Assembly: GCA_937949545.1 (NCBI GenBank)
Contig: CALEDR010000020.1
Span: forward strand, 1 to 63,576
Length of the DNA: 63,576 bases
DNA from: an uncultured Phycisphaerae bacterium
Lineage (GTDB): Bacteria > Planctomycetota > Phycisphaerae > Sedimentisphaerales > Anaerohalosphaeraceae
Direction: 5' to 3'
Shown here: one piece after another, positions 52,586 through 61,538 of the stretch
How the letters are laid out: each line of letters opens with the position of its first letter
How positions within the stretch are numbered: the first letter of the stretch is position 1
The notes under the pieces: model-generated
Database searches by the model: none
Seen by the model: the letters and a program-made list of their open reading frames with translations, nothing else
Told to the model about the DNA's origin: nothing
Made by a program: the position numbers and the translations under genes

Positions 52586-53623
52586 ATGGAACATACAGAT
52601 AATCTCAATATACGCTGTTTTAAGCCGCTGATTACGCCCGGTCAGCTCAAAGAGGAAATTCCTCAGACGGAATCCCAGGCGCATGTGGTGGCGGTGTCCC
52701 GCCGGGCCGTCGAGTCGATTTTGACCGGACGAGACCGGCGGCGGATTGTCATTACAGGTCCCTGCAGCCTGCACGATGTGGAGGCCTCGCTGGAATATGC
52801 CCGTCGGCTGCGCCGGCTTCAGGACGAGGTAGCCGACAAACTGCTGCTGATTATGCGAACTTACTTCGAAAAACCCCGCACGACGCTCGGCTGGAAGGGG
52901 ATGCTGTATGACCCGCATCTGGACGGCTCTTATGATATTGAAAACGGGATTCGCCAGTCGCGTCGGATTTTGTCGGAGATAACCTCGATGGGGCTGCCGG
53001 CGGCGACGGAATTTCTGGACCCGATTGTGCCGCAATACCTTGCCGAGTTTATTACCTGGGCGGCTATTGGAGCCCGTACGTCCGAATCGCAGATTCATCG
53101 TCAGATGGCCAGCGGTCTGTCGATGCCGATCGGCTTTAAGAACGCCACAGACGGCAATCTGGAAATCGCTCTGGATGCGATTCGTGCGGCGATGAGTGCC
53201 CATTCGTTCCTCGGAATTGACCGCAACGGGCAAGTGATTATTGCGGAGACCCGCGGGAACAAATACGGACACCTCGTGATGCGGGGCGGCTCGAGCGGCC
53301 CCAATTATACGAGTGAATATGTCGCCTTTGCAGAGGTGCTCCTCAAAAAAGCTCAGATCCCCAACGGAATCATCATCGACTGCAGCCATGCCAACTCGCA
53401 CAAAAACCACAAACGCCAGCGGGAAGCCCTGTTTGATATTGCTGACCAGATTCGAACGGGCAACAAGAGCATCGCTGGGATTATGCTCGAAAGCTTCCTT
53501 AAGGAAGGAAAGCAGAGCATCGGAGCCCCCGGCGGGCTGAAATTCGGCGTTTCTCTCACGGACAGCTGCATTGGATGGGAAGAAACAGAAGAATTAATAA
53601 AATTTTTTGCTGAAGCCGTCTAA
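52586..53623 (+). CDS. 3-deoxy-7-phosphoheptulonate synthase, AroFGH type
   Basis: The 345-residue enzyme condenses phosphoenolpyruvate and erythrose-4-phosphate, the first shikimate step. Motifs are IVITGPCSLHDVEASLEYA, MRTYFEKPRTTLGWKG, SMGLPAATEFLDPIVPQY, AIGARTSESQIHRQMASGLSMPIGFKNATDG in parts, VMRGGSSGPNY and IIDCSHANSHKNH. This is the class I, E. coli AroG-like form. I choose the ATG at 52586, which has AAAGGACCT before it, instead of 52574. A feedback-type isozyme cannot be assigned from sequence. Confidence 0.96.
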   Translation: MEHTDNLNIRCFKPLITPGQLKEEIPQTESQAHVVAVSRRAVESILTGRDRRRIVITGPCSLHDVEASLEYARRLRRLQDEVADKLLLIMRTYFEKPRTTLGWKGMLYDPHLDGSYDIENGIRQSRRILSEITSMGLPAATEFLDPIVPQYLAEFITWAAIGARTSESQIHRQMASGLSMPIGFKNATDGNLEIALDAIRAAMSAHSFLGIDRNGQVIIAETRGNKYGHLVMRGGSSGPNYTSEYVAFAEVLLKKAQIPNGIIIDCSHANSHKNHKRQREALFDIADQIRTGNKSIAGIMLESFLKEGKQSIGAPGGLKFGVSLTDSCIGWEETEELIKFFAEAV

Positions 53624-53676
53624 AAGTTATCTAACCCCTCTTCCAGAAAGCAGTTAACAACTGTCTTTTTTTTGTT

Positions 53677-53698
53677 TTTTTCGAAAATTTTCGAAAAA
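53677..53698. promoter_or_regulatory. 22-base perfect palindrome, candidate LacI-family operator
   Basis: The sequence TTTTTCGAAAA and its complement form a perfect 22-base palindrome that ends four bases upstream of the -35 box. A weaker relative (TTTTTCGTTAATTTTCG) overlaps the promoter spacer. It fits autoregulation of the downstream LacI gene. Confidence 0.6.
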
Positions 53699-53701
53699 GC
53701 C

Positions 53702-53730
53702 TTGACTTTTTCGTTAATTTTCGGTAGTTT
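53702..53730 (+). promoter_or_regulatory. Predicted promoter of the LacI-family gene
   Basis: TTGACT and TAGTTT are separated by 17 bases. The -10 ends seven bases before the ATG at 53738, so the mRNA would be leaderless. No Shine-Dalgarno is visible. Confidence 0.5.
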
Positions 53731-53737
53731 ACCCATT

Positions 53738-54793
53738 ATGACACAGAAACGGGTCAATCAGAAAGATATCGCGGAGAAATTAAACATTTCTGTAGCGACC
53801 GTTTCGAAAGCCCTCCGCGGCGACTATTCCGACATCAATGAAGAAACCCGCCAGCGCGTCCTGAATATGGCCACCAAGCTGGGCTATGATACAGGCACTC
53901 ATATCCGGCAGGCCATCGAAGAAGAAACCAAACCCTGCATGGTTGGGGTGCTGATTCTCCGCAAACATCACGAATGGCAGCATACGCATTATTTTGCCGG
54001 GATGAGCGAAAAGTGCGCCAAGATGAATGTATCCCTGATTGTACACTATATTGAGGAGGAAGACAGCCGACAGATTCTCTATCCGGAAAATCAGCCGCCG
54101 GCGATGCGAGACGGTCAGATTCAGGGGCTGATTTTGGCCAATCACTGGCCGATGGATGTGGTTCGCACCCTGTCGGAAACCTTTCCTTGTGTCTCCATTT
54201 TGTACGATTATTCTCCCCTGCCGATTGACGTCATCAGCGTGGATGAAAATCAGGGGATTTCAATGCTGATGGACCATCTGATTACGCTCGGACATACCCA
54301 AATCGGCTTTTTCGGCAACTGCGGTCAGGTGGTTTTTGCACGAAATCGTTTTGCAATGTACGTCAACTCCCTGTGCCGGGTGGGTCTGCCTTTTGTTCCC
54401 GAGAACGTCTGTCAACTGGGCCCCGGGACGCTCGAGGACAAGGAACTGGACCTGAACGGACAATTGGACCGAGTGCTCGAACGTGTGAAAAAGGGGGTAC
54501 GTGCGTGGGTTTGTGCCAATGACTGGGTGGGTTATTTGCTTTGCCGAGGACTGTTTGATCGGGGGCTTCGCGTTCCGGGGGATGTTTCGATAGCGGGCTT
54601 TGACAACAGTGAAGACAACACGCTCGGGTGTCCGCGATTAACCAGCATATCCGTCCCAGCGCTTCGGTTGGGGGCCGAATCGCTGCGGCGGCTGCTGAAT
54701 CGCATCCGCTATCCGAAAAGTCCGCCCCTGAAGGTACTGTTGCCGGTGCAGTTTTTTGAGGCCCAGACCACCGGCCCGGTGCCGAACGTGTGA
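53738..54793 (+). CDS. LacI-family transcriptional regulator
   Basis: The 351-residue product has a canonical LacI HTH and hinge (VNQKDIAEKLNISVATVSKALRGDYSDINEETRQRVLNMATKLGYD in parts) and a periplasmic-binding-like core (QGLILANHWP, DVISVDENQGISMLMDHLITLGHTQIGFFG, GDVSIAGFDNSEDN). It probably binds a sugar. The ATG at 53738 starts at the HTH; the upstream open frame lies within promoter and operator. No obvious target operon is adjacent; the polysaccharide genes start 3 kb away. Confidence 0.93.
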   Translation: MTQKRVNQKDIAEKLNISVATVSKALRGDYSDINEETRQRVLNMATKLGYDTGTHIRQAIEEETKPCMVGVLILRKHHEWQHTHYFAGMSEKCAKMNVSLIVHYIEEEDSRQILYPENQPPAMRDGQIQGLILANHWPMDVVRTLSETFPCVSILYDYSPLPIDVISVDENQGISMLMDHLITLGHTQIGFFGNCGQVVFARNRFAMYVNSLCRVGLPFVPENVCQLGPGTLEDKELDLNGQLDRVLERVKKGVRAWVCANDWVGYLLCRGLFDRGLRVPGDVSIAGFDNSEDNTLGCPRLTSISVPALRLGAESLRRLLNRIRYPKSPPLKVLLPVQFFEAQTTGPVPNV

Positions 54794-54854
54794 GCTTTCC
54801 TGCGGGTGGGTGTGTGCGGGCCGGTTGAAACGGCCTGCAAACGAAAACAAAAAG

Positions 54855-54883
54855 ACGCTCTGTTCCGGGGGGAGCGTTTTTTT
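54855..54883 (+). terminator. Intrinsic terminator after the LacI gene
   Basis: ACGCTC and GAGCGT form a six-base stem with an 11-base loop, followed by a T run (54877-54883). Confidence 0.6.
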
Positions 54884-54971
54884 GTTTTTTATAAGCATTT
54901 CTTTCTTTTTATATCTGATCTGCCTTCAATCCATCTCGATAGTTCAGCCAGAATAAAACTCCAAGAAAAAC

Positions 54972-55002
54972 TTGACAACCAAGGAAGGATTGCTGCTATA
55001 AA
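54972..55002 (+). promoter_or_regulatory. Predicted promoter of the PEP-CTERM pseudogene
   Basis: A perfect TTGACA and TATAAA with a 19-base spacer (longer than ideal). The gene has a strong GAGGAGGAAC ribosome site. Confidence 0.45.
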
Positions 55003-55060
55003 TAAGAACATCCGGAGGCAATCATTCATTTTTACGTCTTTTCTTTGAGGAGGAACGAAT

Positions 55061-55475
55061 ATGAACAAAATACTTCTGACCTATTTGTTGACCGCCGTGC
55101 TCGGGGCGGGAATTTATCCAGCGCTCACAGGAGCCGCCATTATTGCACCGGGGGAGGATATCTTTGTTCAGGCACCGTTGCCTATGGAAGAAGTCAGCGG
55201 TGCTCGGATTTATAATCCTCCGGTCAACACATTCAATTTCAAGGTAGAAATTGAAGGGGTCACTACCGGCACCGCACCGAGGGTTCTCCCATTTTTGAGC
55301 TGGGCCACTACGGCAACGATGAAGCGAATGAATATGTCTGGGCGGTGATGGATATGCCGGGAACGTATGCACTGGGAATTCCGGAGCCGGCATCGCTGCT
55401 GCTGGCCGCAGGCGGAGCAGGACTGCTTGTGAGAAGACGACGGTCATCCTTCAACAACCGTTCCCTTCCAAATGA
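55061..55475 (+). pseudogene. PEP-CTERM protein gene broken by frameshift
   Basis: The first frame gives a signal peptide (ILLTYLLTAVLGAGIYPALTGA) and a beta-rich body to FNFKVEIEGVTTG, then stops at 55348. The minus-one frame from about 55258 reads GSPIFELGHYGNDEANEYVWAVMDMPG followed by IPEPASLLLAAGG and RRRR, a clear PEP-CTERM tail. The shift maps best to the GGGG run at 55256-55259, where one lost G would explain it. After RRRR the tail frame stays open for about 100 more residues. The third frame has a TGA at 55473-55475 that overlaps the next gene's ATG, so a second indel near 55440-55470 is possible. Confidence 0.7.
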
Positions 55476-56737
55476 AAAACAAACACCTGCGCAGAGTGCA
55501 AAAAGGCACGGCGTACGGTTTGATTGTTTGCGCAGCTGTGCTTTGGTTTTGGCCAAACCGAAGCGATTATGCCCTTCTTCCAGATACGGGCGGTTCGATT
55601 CAAAAAGTAGTTTGCAGCGTCAACAGTGCACGCCGAGCTCTGCTGGCCAATGCCCAACTGGCCAACCACATTATCAATCACCTACCGGCCTATACAGAAG
55701 TGATACTGGCCGTGAATGCCCCGTCGGCTTTTCGGGTGGCATATAACCCGTTTCCGGGGCGGGTCAGATTCTTTACGGTTCCTTCCGATGCAGAAATGAC
55801 GATATGGCCGCAGGACCCTTTTTTGGTGCTTTGTCATCCATCCGGACGAAAAAAACTGCTTCTGTCAGCAATGTTTGAACGAGCTGATGACCTTCGGGTC
55901 GCCCAATTGCTGAGAGAATACCTCGGCTGGCCCGTCCGCCAGAGCCGCTTTATCTTTGAAGGGGGAAACATCGTTTCAGATGAAGAGTTCGTCTATATCG
56001 GCAGCGACACAATTGTGCTGAACGCCGCACAACGCGGTCAAGACGCCGCCCAGACGGTCCGGCAATTTGAAAAAGAACTCGGTCGGCGGATTTGGGTCGT
56101 TGGTCCCAGCCCGCAGCCGATTGGGCATCTGGATATGATGCTGGCTCCGCTGGGGCAGAAGCGAATAATCCTGGCAGACCCCAACTGGGGGGCGGAACTG
56201 GCCCAACATCAACTGGAACAATCCGCTCAGGAAGTATCAGATTTTGAAGAACGGTGCAGGCAGATGTTTTTCGGTGATGGACGTTCCGCCGTTTTGTACG
56301 CTCAACAAGGCCAAATCCTCAATCCGCCTAAAATCGAAGGGCTGACAGGGGAAGCCGTAAAGCACTGTCGCAACATAGCTCCCGTGATAGATCGAATTGC
56401 AGCGGAATTCGTTCGGAACGGTTTTGAAGTCATCCGAATCCCCTACCTCACCGTTCGCCGTCAAACGGAAAACGCCGAGCCCCCTTCCGAATCCAAAAGA
56501 ATCCTCCCAAGTGTTCGTTATCCGGAAATTACCTACACGAATGTTCTTCAGGAAAGCGAACCTGAGGGCCGCCGGGTGTATCTGCCTTTGTACGGCTGGA
56601 CTCTTTTCGACAAAACCGCCGCCAGTGTTTGGGAAAAGACAGGATTCCAAGTCATTGGCATTGATGGATTTACCATCAGTACGATGTACGGGGGATCTCT
56701 TCGCTACTGCACAAAAGTTCTCGAACGTTCCTACTGA
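55472..56737 (+). CDS. Agmatine deiminase/guanidino-modifying-enzyme-fold protein with membrane anchor
   Basis: The 421-residue product starts with a hydrophobic anchor or signal (YGLIVCAAVLWFWP). The body has the pentein-fold pattern of agmatine deiminase-like enzymes: MTIWPQDPF, RFIFEGGNIVSDEEFVYIGSD, GHLDMMLAPLG and the C-terminal MYGGSLRYCTKVL, with Cys as likely nucleophile where GGGNIHC is usual. Substrate guanidine binding Asp/Glu/His are roughly in place. The anchor suggests an extracytoplasmic location, unusual for agmatine deiminase. The ATG overlaps TGA in one frame of the broken upstream gene; no Shine-Dalgarno is clear. The role is not known. Confidence 0.75.
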   Translation: MKNKHLRRVQKGTAYGLIVCAAVLWFWPNRSDYALLPDTGGSIQKVVCSVNSARRALLANAQLANHIINHLPAYTEVILAVNAPSAFRVAYNPFPGRVRFFTVPSDAEMTIWPQDPFLVLCHPSGRKKLLLSAMFERADDLRVAQLLREYLGWPVRQSRFIFEGGNIVSDEEFVYIGSDTIVLNAAQRGQDAAQTVRQFEKELGRRIWVVGPSPQPIGHLDMMLAPLGQKRIILADPNWGAELAQHQLEQSAQEVSDFEERCRQMFFGDGRSAVLYAQQGQILNPPKIEGLTGEAVKHCRNIAPVIDRIAAEFVRNGFEVIRIPYLTVRRQTENAEPPSESKRILPSVRYPEITYTNVLQESEPEGRRVYLPLYGWTLFDKTAASVWEKTGFQVIGIDGFTISTMYGGSLRYCTKVLERSY

Positions 56738-56835
56738 GTCTTTCGTAGGCATCCTTACTTTCTCAACACGGACTTGATTTTCGGGGTCAACTGGCCGATA
56801 TAGATAGGGAACTTTGTAAATTGTGGAGATTGTAG

Positions 56836-57537
56836 ATGACAGAATACAGCAAATTGCCCGCCGAAGAGCCTTGGCGAATTTTTCGGATTATGGCCGAATT
56901 CGTGGAAGGTTTCGAAGAACTGGCTAATATCGGACCAGCGGTGTCTATTTTTGGCTCGGCCCGCGAAGAACGAGGAAGCCGTTATTACAACATGGCCGAA
57001 GAAACTGCTTACCTGATCGGTAAGGCCGGATTTGCTGTCATCACCGGCGGGGGCGGCGGAATTATGGAAGCCGCCAACAAAGGCGCCCGTCGGGCCGGTG
57101 TAAAAAGTATTGGGCTGAATATTGAATTGCCTAACGAGCAGATTCCCAACCAATATCAGAATCTGTCACTTCATTTTCGCTACTTCTTCTGCCGAAAGGT
57201 AATGTTTCTCAAATATGCGCATGGGTTTGTGGTCATGCCGGGCGGATTCGGCACGATGGATGAATACTTTGAGGCCCTTGTGCTGATTCAAACCCTCAAA
57301 CAGGCCTATTTCCCGGTTATCTGCATGGGCAGCGATTTCTGGAACGGTCTGGTGGAGTGGCTGAAAGAAGTGATGCAGAAACAACATCAATTCATCGACC
57401 CGGAAGATCTGAACGTCTTTACCATCTGTGATGATCCGCAGAAAGCCGCGGATATTATCCGGGATTTTCATCTTTCCAACGGTCGCGGCGGCATCAAACA
57501 GCCACCGGGCATTCGCAAATGGACAGACGGCCCGTAG
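56836..57537 (+). CDS. LOG family protein (lysine decarboxylase-like)
   Basis: The 233-residue Rossmann-like protein has PAVSIFGSAREERGS, AVITGGGGGIMEAANKGA and the PGGFGTMDE motif of LOG-type nucleoside 5'-monophosphate phosphoribohydrolases, plus YFFCRKVMFLKYA. Family members release free bases from nucleotides; the cytokinin role is plant-specific. It stands alone, 98 bases after the deiminase-like gene, and faces the GH43 gene. Confidence 0.93.
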   Translation: MTEYSKLPAEEPWRIFRIMAEFVEGFEELANIGPAVSIFGSAREERGSRYYNMAEETAYLIGKAGFAVITGGGGGIMEAANKGARRAGVKSIGLNIELPNEQIPNQYQNLSLHFRYFFCRKVMFLKYAHGFVVMPGGFGTMDEYFEALVLIQTLKQAYFPVICMGSDFWNGLVEWLKEVMQKQHQFIDPEDLNVFTICDDPQKAADIIRDFHLSNGRGGIKQPPGIRKWTDGP

Positions 57538-57589
57538 CGCTGCTGCAATCCTTTTTTGTGCCTCCCTGCTTTTCAGCGCCGAACGCCGG

Positions 57590-59254
57590 CTACTCTATTC
57601 GAAACCAGTCGGCATCGAGATAGCCGCCTGCCCGTGAGCCGGCCTGCGAAACACAGTACAAGCCGACCTTCGCTCCGACCCACCGGCCCGCTTTGGCCGG
57701 AAACGGCCGCCCGACCGAAACAAACTCTTTGCCGTCGAGACTGTAGCTGAACTGACAGAGGGCATTGGGAGCAGTCACCTGAACCCGCAGGAACACCGTA
57801 TCCGTCTGAAGGGGAATTTCGGCGGCCAGTCCTTCCCGTCCGCCCTGTTCGGCCTGCATACAGACCACCAGCCGCAGTACCAGCGAACGCTCCTTTCCAG
57901 CCAGTTCGAGGGCGGAATAGTCATCCCCAAAGACCACAAGCCCGCCGCGGACGACTTGTTGTTCCGGGATGAGCCGAACCTTCGCGGAAGCAGTAAACGA
58001 CGGAGCCGGAAACTTCTGCAACAGCAGATTCGGCACCTGCCAGAAATTCGCTTCCGGTGAAGGCAGCGGAATCGCAAACAACCGCAAATAATCCGTCCCG
58101 CGGATTTTCGCTGACCAAACCGGGTTGGGATTAGCCTGCCACTGCCACTGAAGGCCGAGGGTATCGGCGTCAAACTCATCGCTGTCCGCCGGCGTCCTCC
58201 GGGGGAACACACCGTTAACCTGCGGCTTCTTCCAGCTTAGAACCGGTTCTCCGGTTCCGTCTCCGTCGGCATCCGTACCCATCGCCGGCCAGCCGTCTTT
58301 CCAGATCATCGGCTGCAGGTGCACAATCCGCCCATAGGAACCTGCATCCTGAAAATGCAGAAACCAGGACTGCCCGGAAGGGGTATCGACCCAGCCGCCC
58401 TGATGCGGACCATTGACAGACGTAGAACCCTGATGGAGTACAATGCGGTCCTCGTATGGACCGTAAATGTTCTTGGAGCGGAGCACCACCTGCCAGCCGC
58501 TGGTCACGCCGCCACCGGGCGCAAAGATGCAATAATAACCGTCGTGCTTGTAAAACTTAGGGCCTTCAATCGTCGGGTGTTTTTCATGCCCGTCAAAGAT
58601 ATGCCGGGCTTCCCGGCTGACGCGGGTTGCCTGCCAATCCATCTCTCGCAAAGTCAGCAAACTCTTCACCCCCGCCCGGCTCCCTGCCCAGGCATGAACC
58701 AGCCATGCCCGCCCATCATCATCCCACAGCGGACACGGGTCGATCAGCCCCTTGCCCGGCAAAATCAAAAGCGGCTCCTCCCACGGACCTTCCGGACGAG
58801 AAGCCCGCACCCGATAGATTCCATAGTCCGGGTCGCCCCAGAAAATAAAAAACATCCCCTCGTGAAAACGTATGCTCGGCGCCCAGATTCCCTTGCCGTG
58901 CTGAGGCCTGTCAAACGCAGACTCGGGATACCGCTGAACCGCATGCCCAATGAGCGTCCAGTTGACCAAGTCTTTCGAGTGCAGGATGGGAAGGCCCGGA
59001 AAACAGGTGAAACTGGAGGCCGTCATATAATAATCCTCCCCCACACGGATGACATCCGGGTCCGAATAATCCGCATACAAAACCGGGTTTTTGTAGGTTC
59101 CGTCCCCCTGGTCAGAGACCCAGACTTTGGAAACAAACGGCGAAGGAGCCGAACTCGGCTCTGTCTGCCGGTTCCCGGCGCCCCAAACACAGCCCCACTC
59201 GGCCCCCAGAAAAACCGCCGCCGCAAGAACGGATTTCAGAACAGATTTCATCAT
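57590..59254 (-). CDS. Secreted GH43 family glycosidase with C-terminal beta-sandwich domain
   Basis: The 554-residue product has a signal peptide (SVLKSVLAAAVFLGAEWGCVWG), a GH43 propeller (NPVLYADYSDPDVIRVGEDYYMTASSF with the base Asp, LIDPCPLWDDDGRAWLVHAW with the second Asp, TIEGPKFYKHDGYYCIFAPGG with the acid Glu) and a C-terminal lectin-like domain as in beta-xylosidases of the GH43_12/GH43_1 group. It probably cleaves xylose or arabinose from plant polysaccharide. I start at 59254 (AAAGGAG lies 16 bases up); a TTG at 59260 is an alternative. It is divergent from a sodium symporter. Confidence 0.92.
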   Translation of the reverse strand: MMKSVLKSVLAAAVFLGAEWGCVWGAGNRQTEPSSAPSPFVSKVWVSDQGDGTYKNPVLYADYSDPDVIRVGEDYYMTASSFTCFPGLPILHSKDLVNWTLIGHAVQRYPESAFDRPQHGKGIWAPSIRFHEGMFFIFWGDPDYGIYRVRASRPEGPWEEPLLILPGKGLIDPCPLWDDDGRAWLVHAWAGSRAGVKSLLTLREMDWQATRVSREARHIFDGHEKHPTIEGPKFYKHDGYYCIFAPGGGVTSGWQVVLRSKNIYGPYEDRIVLHQGSTSVNGPHQGGWVDTPSGQSWFLHFQDAGSYGRIVHLQPMIWKDGWPAMGTDADGDGTGEPVLSWKKPQVNGVFPRRTPADSDEFDADTLGLQWQWQANPNPVWSAKIRGTDYLRLFAIPLPSPEANFWQVPNLLLQKFPAPSFTASAKVRLIPEQQVVRGGLVVFGDDYSALELAGKERSLVLRLVVCMQAEQGGREGLAAEIPLQTDTVFLRVQVTAPNALCQFSYSLDGKEFVSVGRPFPAKAGRWVGAKVGLYCVSQAGSRAGGYLDADWFRIE

Positions 59255-59342
59255 ATGCAATTCTACATCGCTCCTTTCTTTTTTCCATCCAGATAAACCT
59301 TTTTCTGCCATTTTTCCTGCCTTTCGTCCAGTCAAAATTGGG

Positions 59343-59371
59343 TGGAAACATCCCCGCCTTCCGGATACAAT
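59343..59371 (+). promoter_or_regulatory. Predicted promoter of the second symporter
   Basis: TGGAAA and TACAAT are separated by 17 bases, 48 bases before the ATG at 59420. Confidence 0.4.
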
Positions 59372-59419
59372 AGCCGGAGAAACGCGTTTTTCGATTCGAA
59401 AACAAGAGAAGAGGGTTTG

Positions 59420-61534
59420 ATGGAACTGTTCGGTTTTCATCCGATAGACTTGCTGATTCTTCTCTTCTATCTGCTGGCCATCACGTACATCGGCCAAAAA
59501 GTGTACGGAAAAATCCGTTCCGAAGAAGATTTCTTCCTGGCTGGACGGTCTTTCAACAAACTCCTGCAGTATTTCCTGAATATGGGCACGCTCAGCGATG
59601 CCAACAGTGCCATCCGCACCGCCAGTTTTGCCTTTGAAAAAGGGCTGGGCGGGGTATGGCTGATGCTCATCGGCATCTTCACGGGCCCGTATTACTGGTT
59701 CATGGCCGGATGGTTCCGACGCGTACGCCTGGTCACCATGGCGGAATTGTTCGAAGAACGTTTTCAGAGCAAAATCCTGCCGACCATTTACGCACTCGTC
59801 GGAATCTGGCTGAGCGTCCTGATTATGGGAATCGGCTACAAGGCCTCGCTGCGGACATTTCAGGCCATGACCATCAAGCCCCCGGAAAAATATACTGCGG
59901 CGGAGGCGGAAAGCGTTCATCTGTATGATCGCTACCGCCAGCTTTCGCAGATCCGGAAAACCGCATCTCTGAATCCGCAGGAGGCCGCCGAATACGAACG
60001 GCTCGACACCCTCTATAAAAAAGGACAAATCAGCGCGTTTGTTTCCTATACCCATCCGTTCTGGTTTTATCTGATTTACACGGTGTTTATCGGCTTCTAT
60101 GTGACAATGGGCGGTTTCCGGGCGGCCGCTGTAACTGACATCCTGCAGGGGTTTCTCATCCTTTTGTTTTCCTTCCTTCTGATTCCGCTGGCTCTGGTAG
60201 CCCTGGGCGGCTGGACGGAATTTACGCACCGCATTCCGGACCATATGCTTTTTGTGTTCGGCTACGCCGGCGACGAATTCGCCTGGAACTCGATTGCCGC
60301 CCTGGTCCTGGTCACCATCATCGGCATCACGGGGCATCAGGGCAATATGGCCCTGAACGGCTCTGCACGCGACGAACTGACCGCCCGAATCGCCAATATC
60401 GGCGGGGCCTACACCAAGCGGATTCTGACGATTATCTGGGCGCTTTGCGGCCTGTTCGCCTACGCCCTCTGTGCCGAGATGGTTTCGGACCCGGATACAG
60501 CCTGGGGAATCCTCAGCCACCAGCTGCTCGGCCCCGGTCTGCGAGGACTGATGGTGGCCGGCATCCTCGGTGCCAACATGTCCACACTGGATGCCGTCTG
60601 CGTCTATCTGTCCGCCCTTTTCGTTCGTCATCTTTACAAGCCCTTCGTTCCCGGCAAAAGCCCCCGTCATTACATCAACGTCTCGCGCCTGGCTATCATC
60701 GGCTTTCTGCTCCTGAGCATTTACGTATCCGTAACCACATTCAGCATCATCCATCTGGTCAAGGCTCTGCCTTCCCTGAACATCATTTTCGGTGCGCCGG
60801 TTCTGCTGCTGCTGTTCTGGAAACGTCTGACCCGGACGGCCGTCTATGTCGAGGTAATCGCCTGCTCCATTATTCTGGCCGTCCTTCCGCATCTGTCGCC
60901 CTGTTTCGAGTCCGTCCGGCATTCCCCCTGGCTGTCGCAGCAGACGCGCGAACAGACAGTCATCCGTTCCGTGCATGCCTGCGAAAGCGATGTCCAAAAC
61001 GGACTGGCGGAGGAAGTCGGCCAGCTCATTCGAAAACCGGTTCGAATCCCGCCGGTCAGCATTTTTTACGACAACATCGCCCGGATGGACCCCGATGATC
61101 CCGATTCCCCTTATGAAGGCATTGGCCGTCTGCATACCGAACTGATTCTCGCCCATTTTCTCGGCATCGACCTGGCTTCTTTGACCCCTTCGGCTCTGCT
61201 GACAATCCGCTATTTGATTGCCTCCATTCTTCCGTTTGTCTTTCTGATTCCCATCAGCCTGTTTACCCGAGATAAAGGACTTCAGACAACCATCGATCGG
61301 TTTTACGCCCGGCTGAAAACTCCGGTGCATCCGGACCCGCAGAAAGACGCCGAAGAGGTCCAAAAAAGCTATGCCGACCCGTCCCGCTTCGACCATCTGA
61401 AACTGTTCCCCCGCTCCAGCTGGGAGTTCTGCAAATGGACCCGCACAGACACACTCGGTTTTCTGGCTAGCACCGCCGTGACCATCGGAATCCTCGTCTT
61501 CTTCTGGGGATTAATCCGGCTGATTGCCGACTAA
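59420..61534 (+). CDS. Sodium:solute symporter (SSS family), long form
   Basis: The 704-residue membrane protein begins FHPIDLLILLFYLLAITYIGQKVYG and has SSS signatures (EEDFFLAGRSFNKLLQYFLNMGTLSDANS, VTMGGFRAAAVTDILQGF, MSTLDAVCVYLSALFVRHLY in parts). A large soluble insert with a charged Glu/Arg-rich segment interrupts the helices near residues 160-220, and a further one lies near residues 490-560. I choose the ATG at 59420, preceded by AGAGAAGAGGG. Divergent from the GH43 gene, it likely imports a sugar released by it. The substrate is unknown. Confidence 0.9.
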   Translation: MELFGFHPIDLLILLFYLLAITYIGQKVYGKIRSEEDFFLAGRSFNKLLQYFLNMGTLSDANSAIRTASFAFEKGLGGVWLMLIGIFTGPYYWFMAGWFRRVRLVTMAELFEERFQSKILPTIYALVGIWLSVLIMGIGYKASLRTFQAMTIKPPEKYTAAEAESVHLYDRYRQLSQIRKTASLNPQEAAEYERLDTLYKKGQISAFVSYTHPFWFYLIYTVFIGFYVTMGGFRAAAVTDILQGFLILLFSFLLIPLALVALGGWTEFTHRIPDHMLFVFGYAGDEFAWNSIAALVLVTIIGITGHQGNMALNGSARDELTARIANIGGAYTKRILTIIWALCGLFAYALCAEMVSDPDTAWGILSHQLLGPGLRGLMVAGILGANMSTLDAVCVYLSALFVRHLYKPFVPGKSPRHYINVSRLAIIGFLLLSIYVSVTTFSIIHLVKALPSLNIIFGAPVLLLLFWKRLTRTAVYVEVIACSIILAVLPHLSPCFESVRHSPWLSQQTREQTVIRSVHACESDVQNGLAEEVGQLIRKPVRIPPVSIFYDNIARMDPDDPDSPYEGIGRLHTELILAHFLGIDLASLTPSALLTIRYLIASILPFVFLIPISLFTRDKGLQTTIDRFYARLKTPVHPDPQKDAEEVQKSYADPSRFDHLKLFPRSSWEFCKWTRTDTLGFLASTAVTIGILVFFWGLIRLIAD

Positions 61535-61538
61535 TTAT

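Noticed and set aside
57590-61396. A 1268-residue minus-strand frame across the symporter gene
   Set aside because: Only the part from 59254 is the GH43 protein; the upstream part is the reverse shadow of the symporter and has no domain or ribosome site.
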